NCBI RefSeq assembly: GCF_017876515.1
Contig: NZ_JAGIOC010000001.1
Span: 372,001-436,000, forward strand
Direction: 5' to 3'
Length of the DNA stretch: 64,000 nt
Source: Brachybacterium fresconis
Lineage (GTDB): Bacteria; Actinomycetota; Actinomycetes; Actinomycetales; Dermabacteraceae
The position numbers were made by a program, and so were the translations under genes. The notes under the pieces were generated by a model that worked only from the letters and a program-made list of their open reading frames with translations, made no database searches and was not told where the DNA came from. Each line of letters begins with the position of its first letter. Position 1 is the stretch's first letter. Shown in pieces: positions 13,818 to 22,885 of this stretch.

Positions 13818-16583
13818 GTGTCCTCGTCCCTGTACCGACTCGGCCTGCTCATGGCCACCCTGCGCTGGAAGATCATCGCGGTGTGGATGGTCCTCCTGAT
13901 CGGGATGGGCGGCCTCGCCGTCGGCCTCGGCGGCACGTTCTCCTCCGCCATCGAGATCCCCGGCACCGAGGCCCAGCGCGGCATCGACCAGCTCGCCGAC
14001 CGCTTCCCCGAGATGGGCGGCACCTCCGGGCAGGTCGTGCTGGTGACCCAGGACGGCTCGACCGTCGACGAGCACCAGGACGAGATCGACGACCTCATGG
14101 ACGACATCGCGGACGTCGACGGGGTCGCCGCGGCCCCCTCCCCCTTCGGCGACGTCTCCCCCGGCACCCGCACCGACGACGACACCGCGATCATCGCCCA
14201 GTTCCAGATGGACGGGCAGCAGGGCGCCTACCCCGAGGAGTCCGTCGACGAGCTGAAGAGCCTGGTCGACGCCGCCGACACCCCGAGCCTGGATGCGAAC
14301 ATCGGTGGTCAGGTCCTCCAGAGCTCCGAGGTGCCCTTCGGAGCCGGCGAGATCGTCGGCATCGTCATCGCCCTGCTGATCCTCGCGATCGTGTTCCGTT
14401 CCTTCGTCCCGGCCGTCATCCCGATCGTCACGGCGATCGTCGGCGTGGGCGTGTCCATGCTGGCCGTGATGGCGCTGGCCGCCGGGGTCGAGATCCCCTC
14501 GGTCACCACCGCGCTGGGTGCCATGCTCGGACTCGCCGTCGGGATCGACTACGCCCTGTTCATCCTCTCGCGGCACCGGGACCAGCTGACCGCGGGCGAG
14601 GATGTCCGCGAGTCCATCGGTCGGGCCCTGGCGACCTCCGGCAGCGCGGTCATCTTCGCGGGACTGACCGTGATCATCGCCCTCGTCGGCCTTTTCGTCA
14701 CCGGGATCCCGTTCCTGACCATCATGGGTGTCGCCGCCGCCGCGACCGTAGCCCTGTCGGTGGTGGTCGCGCTGACGATGCTGCCCGCGATCATGGGCCT
14801 GCTCGGAGAGCGTCTGCGCCCGCGGAAGATCCGCCGCCTGATGGCCGAGAACGATGGGATGCTGCCCGCCGAGGACCCCGACCGGCGAGTTCGTCGGCCC
14901 TTCGGCACCGGCTGGGCCCGCCTGGTCACGAGGGTGCCGGCCGTGACCATCCTGCTGGTCGTCATCGGCGTCGGCGCCCTGGCGATCCCGATCAAGGATC
15001 TGGAGCTGGCCCTGCCGGACCTCGGCACGGAGCAGCCCGGCACCCCGGCCCGCGACACCTACGACCTGGTGGCCGAGGAGTTCGGCCCCGGCTACAACGG
15101 TCCCCTCCTGGTCACCGCCGACATCATCAACACCACCGACCCGCTCGGCGTGGTCGAGGACCTCGAATCCGACATCTCCGCGATGGACGACGTCAAGGAG
15201 ATCCAGCTCGCCACCCCCAACCGCGGCGCCGACCTGGCCGTCGTGGCGGTGATCCCCGACGGCGGCCCCACGGACCAGTCCACCAAGGATCTCGTCCACG
15301 AGCTGCGCGATCATGCCGACGGCTGGGAGGAGGAGTATTCGATCTCCGACGTCACCGTCACCGGCGCGACCGCCGTCGGCATCGACGTCACCGACAAGCT
15401 CACGAATGCGCTGGTGCCGTTCGCGATCTTCGTCGTCGGCCTCTCCCTCATCCTGCTGGCCATGGTGTTCCGCTCGATCTGGGTGCCGATCAAGGCCTCG
15501 CTGGGCTACCTGCTGTCCGTGGCCGCCGCCTTCGGCGTCACCTCGATGGTGTTCGAGTACGGCTGGCTGAACGAACCGCTGTTCGTCACCGTCAACGGCC
15601 CGGTCGTGGCGTTCATGCCGATCATGGTGATGGGCGTGCTGTTCGGACTCGCCATGGACTACGAGGTCTTCCTGGTCTCGCGGATGCGCGAGGAGTTCAC
15701 CCACACCGGTGATGCCCGCGCCTCCATCGAGAAGGGCTTCACCGCGAGCGCGCCCGTGGTCATCGCCGCCGCGCTGATCATGGTCTCCGTGTTCGCGGGC
15801 TTCGTCACCTCCGGCTGGTTCATGCTGCAGCCCATCGCGGTGGGACTGGCCGTGGGCGTGCTGGTCGACGCCTTCCTGGTGCGCATGACCCTGGTGCCCG
15901 CCGTGCTCGCCCTGCTCGGGAAGCACGCCTGGTGGCTGCCGGGATGGCTGGATCGGATCCTGCCCAAGGTCGACGTGGAGGGCGAGGGCCTGCATGCCGT
16001 GCTCGAGCATCGCCGCTGGAGCGAGGAGCACGGCGCCCACGCCCTGCGGATGCAGGATCTGACCGCCCCGCTGGTCGGGGACTCGGGCCGGATCGGCCCG
16101 CTGACCGGCGCCGTCCGCCCGGGCACCCTGCTGGTGGTGCGCTCGGCCGACGACGCCGCCCGCGCCGCCCTCCTGGCCCTGGCCGGCGGCCGCCTCGAGC
16201 CCGACTCCGGGCTGCTCGCCGTCTACGACCGCCTCGCCCCGGACGACCTCGCGGCCATCCAGGGCCGTGCGCACTGGCTGCCGGCCGGGGCCGACGTCCC
16301 CGCCCGACTGCGCGAGATCCCCGAACGGCACCTGGACCGCGCCATGATCGTGATCGAGCGGCTCGAGGACCTCGTCCACGGCGCCACCACCACCGACGAC
16401 ACCCTGATCGAGCGCCTCGACGCCTTGCTCGCGGCAGGGGCCACCCTCGTGGTGGGCTCCCGCGCGGCCGGAGCCACCGAGGCCGAGCGCCATCTCCAGG
16501 GCGCGCTGCGCGACCCCCGGTCCCTGCTCGCGCTCGCCGTCCAGCGCTCCACCGCCTCCGCCCCCGAAGGAGCCCACGTATGA
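13818..16583 (+). CDS. MMPL family transporter with a C-terminal degenerate ABC-ATPase-like domain
   Basis: A 921-residue RND-type exporter of the MMPL family. The twelve-helix pattern is clear, with two soluble extracellular domains (about 45-180 and 405-530) and the conserved membrane motifs GLAVGIDYALFILSRHRDQ and GVLFGLAMDYEVFLVSRMREE, whose Asp-Tyr pairs carry protons. MMPLs move lipids or hydrophobic drugs. About 210 extra residues follow the last helix (712-921). Their order (LTAPLVGDSGRIGPLTGAVRPGTLLVV, then LLALAGGRLEPDSG, then DRAMIVIERLEDL) resembles an ABC ATPase, but no Walker A loop or signature motif is present. GTG 13818 has GGAGG upstream. The gene overlaps yhgE by 4 nt (ATGA) and is TetR-controlled. 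Confidence 0.85.
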   Translation: MSSSLYRLGLLMATLRWKIIAVWMVLLIGMGGLAVGLGGTFSSAIEIPGTEAQRGIDQLADRFPEMGGTSGQVVLVTQDGSTVDEHQDEIDDLMDDIADVDGVAAAPSPFGDVSPGTRTDDDTAIIAQFQMDGQQGAYPEESVDELKSLVDAADTPSLDANIGGQVLQSSEVPFGAGEIVGIVIALLILAIVFRSFVPAVIPIVTAIVGVGVSMLAVMALAAGVEIPSVTTALGAMLGLAVGIDYALFILSRHRDQLTAGEDVRESIGRALATSGSAVIFAGLTVIIALVGLFVTGIPFLTIMGVAAAATVALSVVVALTMLPAIMGLLGERLRPRKIRRLMAENDGMLPAEDPDRRVRRPFGTGWARLVTRVPAVTILLVVIGVGALAIPIKDLELALPDLGTEQPGTPARDTYDLVAEEFGPGYNGPLLVTADIINTTDPLGVVEDLESDISAMDDVKEIQLATPNRGADLAVVAVIPDGGPTDQSTKDLVHELRDHADGWEEEYSISDVTVTGATAVGIDVTDKLTNALVPFAIFVVGLSLILLAMVFRSIWVPIKASLGYLLSVAAAFGVTSMVFEYGWLNEPLFVTVNGPVVAFMPIMVMGVLFGLAMDYEVFLVSRMREEFTHTGDARASIEKGFTASAPVVIAAALIMVSVFAGFVTSGWFMLQPIAVGLAVGVLVDAFLVRMTLVPAVLALLGKHAWWLPGWLDRILPKVDVEGEGLHAVLEHRRWSEEHGAHALRMQDLTAPLVGDSGRIGPLTGAVRPGTLLVVRSADDAARAALLALAGGRLEPDSGLLAVYDRLAPDDLAAIQGRAHWLPAGADVPARLREIPERHLDRAMIVIERLEDLVHGATTTDDTLIERLDALLAAGATLVVGSRAAGATEAERHLQGALRDPRSLLALAVQRSTASAPEGAHV

Positions 16584-19384
16584 CCCGCCTGAAGCATCCG
16601 CGCACCCTGCTCGTGGTCCTGCTGCTGCCGCTGCTGGTGGCGGGGCTGGGACTGTGGGCCCTCAGCGGCCGCGTCGACCGGCTCGACACCGTGCCCGCCG
16701 CCGTGGTGAACCTCGACGAGGGCGCGGAGGTCACCGACGCCGACGGCGAGACCCAGACGGTGCCCTTCGGCCGGCTCCTGTCCGGCTCCCTCACCCAGCC
16801 CGGCACCGTGGAAGGACAGGACGCCCCGGAGACCACCGGCTTCGACTGGCAGCTGACCTCCCAGGACGATGCCGAACAGGGCCTGAAGGACGGCACCTAC
16901 TCCGCGGTGGTCGTGGTCCCGGAAGACTTCTCCGCGAAGCTGACGACCATCGGCACCACCGATGCGGTCCCGGCGATCCTCGAGGTCACCACCAACGACG
17001 CCAGCGGCCAGATCAACGCGCTGGTCGGCTCCGCCGTGGCCGAGGCCTCCGCCTCCACCATGGGCGGGCAGATGGCCCAGCAGTACCTCGACGGCCTCTA
17101 CCTGGGCTTCAACGATCTCAAGGACGGGTTCTCCGAATCGGCCGACGGCGCCGAGCAGCTCGCCGACGGCACCTCCGACCTCGACGACGGCGCGCACGAG
17201 CTCGCCGACGGCACCGCGGAGCTGGCCGACGGCACCACCCAGGCCGCGGAGGGGACGAAGGAGTTCTCCGGCGGGGTGTGGAGCCTCGCCGACGGCGCCG
17301 GTCAGACCGCCGAGGGCACCCAGGAGCTCGCCGACGGCCTCGACGACCTCGCCACCGGTGCCTCCGGGGCCGCGGGCGGCGGCGACGACCTCGCCACCGG
17401 ACTGGACGATCTCGCCACCGGCGCCGAGGACCTCGCCACCGGGGTGCACGGCCTGCAGACCGGCATGAGCGGCACCGACTCCGAGCCGGGACTGCTCGAC
17501 GGCGCGAACCAGCTCGCCGCCGGCGTCGAGGGCGACGGCACAGAGCAGAACCCGGGGCTGGCCGCGGGAGCGGACCAGCTCGCCACCGGTCTCGAGCAGT
17601 ACGCCGACGGCGTCTCCGCGGCCGGCACCGCCGTGACCGGCGACGGCACCGCCGAGAATCCGGGCCTGGTGACCACCGCCGAGGGCGTGGCCGACGGCAC
17701 CGCCGAGCTCGGCGAGGGCGCACAGCAGCTGGCCGACGGCATCCAGGGCACCGAGACCGAACCCGGTCTGCCCGAGGCCTCGCAGCAGGTCGCCGACGGC
17801 GCCGCCGAGCTGTCCGCAGGAATCGCGGGCGACGGCACCGACCAGGACCCCGGGATGGTCGCGCTGGCCGAGCAGATGCAGGCCAGCGCCGATGCGCTCC
17901 TCGAGGAGAACCCCGAGGACCCGAACGCTCTGGCTCTGCAGGCGCAGGCGGAAGGGATGCTCTCCTACGCGCAGGGGGTCGAGACCGGCCTGAACGGTGA
18001 CGGCACCGCGGAGAACCCGGGCCTGGTCGCCGGCACCCAGGGCGTCGCGGACGGCTCCTCGCAGCTGCTGCCCCTCGGCGCGCAGGTCCAGGACCTTGCC
18101 GACGGGATCAACGGCACCGACCAGCAGCCCGGCCTGGTCCAGGGCACCCAGGGCATGCTCACCTACGCCCAGGGGCTCGAGACCGCCTTCGCCGGGGACG
18201 GCACCGAGCAGAATCCCGGCCTGACCGCCTCGGCCGAGCAGCTCGCCACCGGCGCGCGGGCCAGTGCCGACGGCTCCGAGGACCTGGTCACCGGTGTCAC
18301 CGGACTGCGCGACGGACTGCAGCAGTACTCCGACGGCGTCGACGACCTCGCCGAGGGCGCGGACCAGCTCGCCGAGGGCACCCGGGCCAGCGCCGACGGC
18401 GCCGGGGACCTCGCCACCGGTCTCGACGACCTCGCCGCGGGCACCCGTTCCTCCGCCGACGGGGCAGGAACCCTCGCCGACGGCAGCACCCAGCTGGCCG
18501 ACGGCGCGACCGAGCTGGGCCATGGATCCGACCAGCTGGCCTCCGGCAGCGAGGAGCTGGCCGCGGGCAGCGGCGAGCTCGCCGACGGCACCGAGGAGCT
18601 CGCCGATGGCACCGAGGAGCTCGCGGGCGGCAGCGATGATCTCGCCTCCGGACTGCGCGAGGGCGCCGAGGGCGTTCCCAGCTACACCGAGTCCGAGCGG
18701 GACCGCATGAGCGAGATGGCCGCGAACCCGGTGACCACCGACGTGGACCGCCAGAACGAGGCCGACGGCGCGACCACCGCGACCTTCCCCTTCGTCACCG
18801 CCCTCGCGCTGTGGCTCGGGGCCTTCGCCAGCTTCCTGCTGCTGCCTGCCCTGTCCCGACGCCTGCTGGACCGGGCGGTGCCGATGGGCCGGGTGGTGCT
18901 GCGCTCGCTGGCGCCAGCTCTGCTCGTCGCGGTGGTGCAGACCATCGCGGTGCTGGCGGTGCTCACCGCCGTCGGCATCTCCCCCGTGTCCCCGGTGACG
19001 GTGGGGGTGGTGGCCCTGGCAGGGGCCGGCATGTTCGCGGCCCTGCACCAGGCGCTGATGACGCTGCTGGGCGACCGGATCGGCAGGATCGTCTCGATCG
19101 TGGTGATGGTGCTGCAGGTGGTGACGCTGGTGGGCATCGTGCCGCTGGCGACCGCTCCCCCGCTGCTGCAGTCGGTCAGTGCGCTGCTGCCGCTGCCGAT
19201 CGTCACCCAGGGACTCGTGCACGCGGCCCTCGGCGGCTCCCTGGTCTCGACCTCGGGCACGCTGCTGTCGATCCTGGCCTGGGCCGCGGTCTCCCTGGTG
19301 GTGACCTTCGCCGCCTCGCGCACGGCGCGCCGCGCGGACCGCTCCGACCGGGTGCCGATGGGGACGGCGGCCGCGACGGCCTGA
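16580..19384 (+). CDS. YhgE/Pip domain membrane protein with ADG-type repeats
   Basis: A 934-residue protein. One transmembrane helix near residues 11-30 leads into an extracellular YhgE/Pip N-terminal domain (LDTVPAAVVNLDEGAEV). A 500-residue region (about 190-700) of approximate LADGTxxLAxG repeats follows, predicted to form a long rod or helical stalk, and then about five C-terminal helices of ABC-2 type (737-920). Relatives include the phage infection protein Pip and ESX/type VII-associated YhgE/EsaA proteins; many pair with MMPLs. It is translationally coupled to the MMPL gene (ATGA overlap, GAAGGAG inside it), suggesting one membrane complex for envelope export. It is larger than usual because the repeat region is expanded. 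Confidence 0.85.
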   Translation: MTRLKHPRTLLVVLLLPLLVAGLGLWALSGRVDRLDTVPAAVVNLDEGAEVTDADGETQTVPFGRLLSGSLTQPGTVEGQDAPETTGFDWQLTSQDDAEQGLKDGTYSAVVVVPEDFSAKLTTIGTTDAVPAILEVTTNDASGQINALVGSAVAEASASTMGGQMAQQYLDGLYLGFNDLKDGFSESADGAEQLADGTSDLDDGAHELADGTAELADGTTQAAEGTKEFSGGVWSLADGAGQTAEGTQELADGLDDLATGASGAAGGGDDLATGLDDLATGAEDLATGVHGLQTGMSGTDSEPGLLDGANQLAAGVEGDGTEQNPGLAAGADQLATGLEQYADGVSAAGTAVTGDGTAENPGLVTTAEGVADGTAELGEGAQQLADGIQGTETEPGLPEASQQVADGAAELSAGIAGDGTDQDPGMVALAEQMQASADALLEENPEDPNALALQAQAEGMLSYAQGVETGLNGDGTAENPGLVAGTQGVADGSSQLLPLGAQVQDLADGINGTDQQPGLVQGTQGMLTYAQGLETAFAGDGTEQNPGLTASAEQLATGARASADGSEDLVTGVTGLRDGLQQYSDGVDDLAEGADQLAEGTRASADGAGDLATGLDDLAAGTRSSADGAGTLADGSTQLADGATELGHGSDQLASGSEELAAGSGELADGTEELADGTEELAGGSDDLASGLREGAEGVPSYTESERDRMSEMAANPVTTDVDRQNEADGATTATFPFVTALALWLGAFASFLLLPALSRRLLDRAVPMGRVVLRSLAPALLVAVVQTIAVLAVLTAVGISPVSPVTVGVVALAGAGMFAALHQALMTLLGDRIGRIVSIVVMVLQVVTLVGIVPLATAPPLLQSVSALLPLPIVTQGLVHAALGGSLVSTSGTLLSILAWAAVSLVVTFAASRTARRADRSDRVPMGTAAATA

Positions 19385-19402
19385 CGCACGGGGCGTCCCT
19401 GC

Positions 19403-22400
19403 TCACTGGAAGTCCCGGGACCGGCCGGCGGCGGCCAGGTCCAGGGGCGCCACGTCGTCGGCCACGAGGTTCACCGCCCCGCTGCGGTTCTCCACGATCC
19501 CGCGCAGCACGATCGCCCGGGCGGTGCGCAGCAGCGCCCGGTGGCGCACCCAGAACCCCTGCGAGCACACCACGTTGAGGATCCCGGTCTCGTCCTCGAG
19601 GCTGAGGAAGGTGACGTTCCCGGCGGTGGCGGGTCGCTGCCGATGCGTGATCACGCCGCCCACCCGGATCCGGGTGGAGTCCTCGGCCTCGCGGGTGCCG
19701 GCGATCGAGAGCACCCCGTCGGCCGTGAGCTCCTCGCGCACCAGGACCATCGGATGATCATCCAGGGTGATGCCGGTGGCCCAGGAGTCCGCGGTGGCCA
19801 GCTCCGCCTCGCTCATCCCCGGCAGCATCGGCGCCTGGGCCCCGACCGCGAGATGCGGCAGGGTCTCCGGCGACTCCTGGGCGGCGGCGCCCGCGGCCCA
19901 CAGCGCCTGCCGACGGGAGCTCGCGAGCGCATCGAGCGCCCCGGCCGTGGCCAGGGCCTCGAGCTGCCGGGCGGTCAGCCGCACCCGTCGGGCCAGGTCC
20001 GGGACCGAGGTGAAGGGGCCGCCCCGCTCCCGCTCGGCGACGACCTGCTCGGCGGTCTCGGTGCTGATCGTGCGCACCTGGTCCAGGCCCAGTCGGATCG
20101 CGGGGCCCCGCGCGGCCGCCTCGCCCCGGACCTGCTCGCGGGGCTCCTCCCCGATCCGGTAGCCGGCGTGCTCCGCGTCGGTCTCCAGATCGCTGCGGGC
20201 GCGGCTGATCAGCACGTCGGGGCCGCGGGTGAGCACGCCGTGCCGGCGAGCATCCGCGACCAGCGACTGCGGGGAGTAGAAGCCCATCGGCTGGGAGCGC
20301 AGCAGCGCCGCGGTGAACGCGGCCGGGTAGTGGCACTTCAGGTACGAGCTCGCGTACACCAGGTACGCGAAGGAGTAGGCGTGGGACTCGGGGAAACCGT
20401 AGTTGGCGAAGGCCAGCAGCTTGCGGTGGACCGCCTCGGCGTCCTCGCCGGTGATGCCGTGGCGGGCCATCCCGGCGAACAGCGCATCGGAGAGCTCGAG
20501 CATCTTCTGGGTGGAACGCTTGGATCCCATCGCCCGGCGCAGCTGGTCGGCCTGAGCGGGGCTGAAGTCGGCGACGTCGACCACCATCTGCATCAGCTGC
20601 TCCTGGAACAGCGGGATCCCCAGGGTGCGGCCCAGGGACTTCTCCAGCAGCGGATGGAGGAAGGTGACCTCCTCCTCGCCGGCGCGGCGCCGGATGTAGG
20701 GGTGGACGGACCCGCCCTGGATCGGTCCGGGCCGGATCAGCGCCACCTCCACCACCAGGTCGTAGAACTCGCGGGGCCTGAGGCGCGGCAGGGTGGAGAT
20801 CTGGGCGCGGGACTCCACCTGGAACACGCCGATGCTGTCCCCGGCGCACAGCATGTCGTAGACGGCCGGGTCCTCCTGCGGCAGGGTGCGCAGCTCGAAG
20901 TGCTGGCCGTGGTGCTCGGCGATGATCCGCAGCGCGTGGTCCAGCGCGGTGAGCATCCCCAGCCCCAGCAGATCGAACTTCACCAGGCCCGCGTCGGCGC
21001 AGTCGTCCTTGTCCCACTGCAGCACGGACCGGTCCGCCATCGCCGCCCACTGCACAGGACACACCTCGATCACCGGCCGGTCCGCGAGCACCATGCCCCC
21101 GGAGTGGATGCCCAGGTGGCGCGGGGCGTCGCGCAGCTGCTTCGCGAGGGCGACGACGTCGTCGGGGACGTCGGCGTCGGCCAGGGAGCTGAAGGAGCGC
21201 TCGATCCGCTTCGAGAACGCGTCCTGCGCGCCGGTGTCGTAGCCCAGCGCCCGGGCGGCGTCCCGGACCGCGAGCTTCGCCCGGTAGGTGATGACGTTGG
21301 CGACCTGCGCGGCGTTCTCCCGGCCATAGCGGTCGTAGACGTGCTGGATCACCTCCTCGCGGCGGTCCGAGGCGATGTCGATGTCGATGTCCGGCGGCCC
21401 GTCCCGCTCCGGGGCCAGGAAGCGCTCGAACAGCAGCTGGTGGCCGACGGGCTCCACCGCCGTGATGCCCAGCGCGTAGCAGACGGCGCTGTTCGCCGCG
21501 GATCCCCGGCCCTGGGCGAGGATCCCCGCCCCGGCGCAGAAGTCGACGATCTCGTGGACGATGAGGAAGTAGCCGGGGAAGTGCAGATCGGTGATGACCT
21601 GCAGCTCGTGGTCGATCTGCGCCCATGCCCCGGGGATGCGCTCGGGGCGGCCCGCGGTGGGGCGGGGCCCGTAGCGCTCCCGGCCCTCGATCTCCACCAG
21701 CTCGATCAGCCAGCTCGCCTCGTCGTGCCCGGCGGGCACCGGGAACGGCGGCAGGTCCGGGGCCAGCAGGCGCAGATCCACCGCGCAGTCCCGGCCCAGC
21801 CGCGCCGCCTGGGCGATCGCGCCGGGATAGCGCGGCAGCAGCTGGGCCATCTCCTCCCCGCTGCGCAGATGCGCCGGACGGGAGGACAGGTACGGATCGG
21901 CCTCTGCCAGCGGCACCCCGGCGCGCAGGGCGGCATGGGTGTCGGCGAGGCGCTTGTCGGCCGGTCGTGCGTAGTGCGCGTTCGTCGTCGCCACCAGCGG
22001 CAGGGAGACCGCGTCGAGCCCGTGGTCCTCGCGGACCAGGCGCGCGCCCTGGGCGAGGGCGTCGTGCAGCTCGTCGGCCTCTCCCCCGCCGCCGGCGACC
22101 AGCTCGACGGCCACGTTCCCCGTCCCGAACAGGTCCAGCAAGCGGGCGATGGCGCTCGCCGCGGCGTGGGCGGCGGCGTCGAGGTCCCCGGCGGCCAGGT
22201 GCGGGGCGACGGCGCGGGTGACGGACCCCTTGCGGCAGCCGGTGAGGATCTGCCAGTGCCCGGTGCGGGCCAGACGGGTCAGCTCGGCGAGCCGGTAGCG
22301 GGGAGCGGCCTTCTCCCCGCTGTCGAGGTGGGCGCGGGCGATCGTGGACGACAGCTGCCGGTACCCGGTCTCATCACGCACCAGCACCAGCAGGTGCTCC

Positions 22401-22831
22401 CCGGCCGGATCGGGGACGCCGGTCCGCGGCGCGGAGGTCACGGGGGTGCCGCTCGCACTGCCGGCCCCGGGCTCCAGCCCCAGGGTGAGCTCGGCGCCGA
22501 ACACGGTGGCGATGCCCTGCTCCCCCGCGGCGCGGGCGAAGCGCACCGCCCCGGGAAGGCCGTCGTGGTCGACCAGGGTGATCGCCCCCAGCCCCAGCCG
22601 GGCGGCCTGCTCTGCCATGTCCTCGGGGCTCGAGGCGCCGTCGAGGAAGCTGAAGTGCGAGTGGGCGTGCAGCTCGGCGTACTCGACGGTGCGGGCGGGA
22701 CGGTACGCGTCGTCAGCGGTCTTCCCGGTGTGCTCGACGACGATCGGCGGGGAGACCAGCTCGGCGGGACGATCCGAGAGGATCGCCTCGATGTCCTTCC
22801 ATGCGGGCGGACCCAGGAACCAGCCGGCCAT
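19403..22831 (-). CDS. dnaE2: Error-prone DNA polymerase DnaE2 (ImuC)
   Basis: A 1142-residue C-family polymerase, the catalytic subunit of the SOS mutasome. It has an N-terminal PHP domain (YAELHAHSHFSFLDGAS near 50-66) and the palm active site PPDIDIDIASDRREEV with catalytic aspartates. Next come the fingers (GGMVLADRP, KFDLLGLGMLTALDHAL), the tandem helix-hairpin-helix, and an OB fold near the C-terminus (VGGVITHRQRPATAGNVTFLSLEDE). The ATG at 22831 has AGGAGG upstream, placed inside a 21-bp duplication that follows the imuB stop. It is last in imuA'-imuB-dnaE2, under the LexA box at 25663. With ImuB for clamp binding it makes mutagenic translesion synthesis. Confidence 0.95.
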   Translation of the reverse strand: MAGWFLGPPAWKDIEAILSDRPAELVSPPIVVEHTGKTADDAYRPARTVEYAELHAHSHFSFLDGASSPEDMAEQAARLGLGAITLVDHDGLPGAVRFARAAGEQGIATVFGAELTLGLEPGAGSASGTPVTSAPRTGVPDPAGEHLLVLVRDETGYRQLSSTIARAHLDSGEKAAPRYRLAELTRLARTGHWQILTGCRKGSVTRAVAPHLAAGDLDAAAHAAASAIARLLDLFGTGNVAVELVAGGGGEADELHDALAQGARLVREDHGLDAVSLPLVATTNAHYARPADKRLADTHAALRAGVPLAEADPYLSSRPAHLRSGEEMAQLLPRYPGAIAQAARLGRDCAVDLRLLAPDLPPFPVPAGHDEASWLIELVEIEGRERYGPRPTAGRPERIPGAWAQIDHELQVITDLHFPGYFLIVHEIVDFCAGAGILAQGRGSAANSAVCYALGITAVEPVGHQLLFERFLAPERDGPPDIDIDIASDRREEVIQHVYDRYGRENAAQVANVITYRAKLAVRDAARALGYDTGAQDAFSKRIERSFSSLADADVPDDVVALAKQLRDAPRHLGIHSGGMVLADRPVIEVCPVQWAAMADRSVLQWDKDDCADAGLVKFDLLGLGMLTALDHALRIIAEHHGQHFELRTLPQEDPAVYDMLCAGDSIGVFQVESRAQISTLPRLRPREFYDLVVEVALIRPGPIQGGSVHPYIRRRAGEEEVTFLHPLLEKSLGRTLGIPLFQEQLMQMVVDVADFSPAQADQLRRAMGSKRSTQKMLELSDALFAGMARHGITGEDAEAVHRKLLAFANYGFPESHAYSFAYLVYASSYLKCHYPAAFTAALLRSQPMGFYSPQSLVADARRHGVLTRGPDVLISRARSDLETDAEHAGYRIGEEPREQVRGEAAARGPAIRLGLDQVRTISTETAEQVVAERERGGPFTSVPDLARRVRLTARQLEALATAGALDALASSRRQALWAAGAAAQESPETLPHLAVGAQAPMLPGMSEAELATADSWATGITLDDHPMVLVREELTADGVLSIAGTREAEDSTRIRVGGVITHRQRPATAGNVTFLSLEDETGILNVVCSQGFWVRHRALLRTARAIVLRGIVENRSGAVNLVADDVAPLDLAAAGRSRDFQ

Positions 22832-22843
22832 CAGATGCTCCTC

Positions 22844-22885
22844 CTAGTCATAGAGCCCCTCCAGCTAGTCATAGAGCCCCTCCAG
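22844..22885. repeat. Two tandem 21-bp copies across the imuB stop codon
   Basis: 22844-22864 and 22865-22885 are identical. On the minus strand each encodes LEGLYD followed by TAG, in frame. The first copy ends imuB; the second sits between the stop and dnaE2 and supplies part of the dnaE2 ribosome-binding region. Confidence 0.95.

Noticed and set aside
17140-18670. Periodic repeats considered as a CRISPR or minisatellite array
   Set aside because: There are no regular spacers; periodicity is at the protein level (LADGT-type units) and the frame is continuous.
16223-19222. Minus-strand ORF of 999 codons opposite the YhgE/Pip gene
   Set aside because: It is the antisense reading of the ADG repeats and gives a Gly/Val/Leu-rich repeat without homology; the plus-strand protein has clear membrane helices and family motifs.
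22844-22885. 21-bp repeats considered as a transposon target-site duplication
   Set aside because: The copies are directly adjacent with no element between them, and similar duplications at other stops have different unit sequences.
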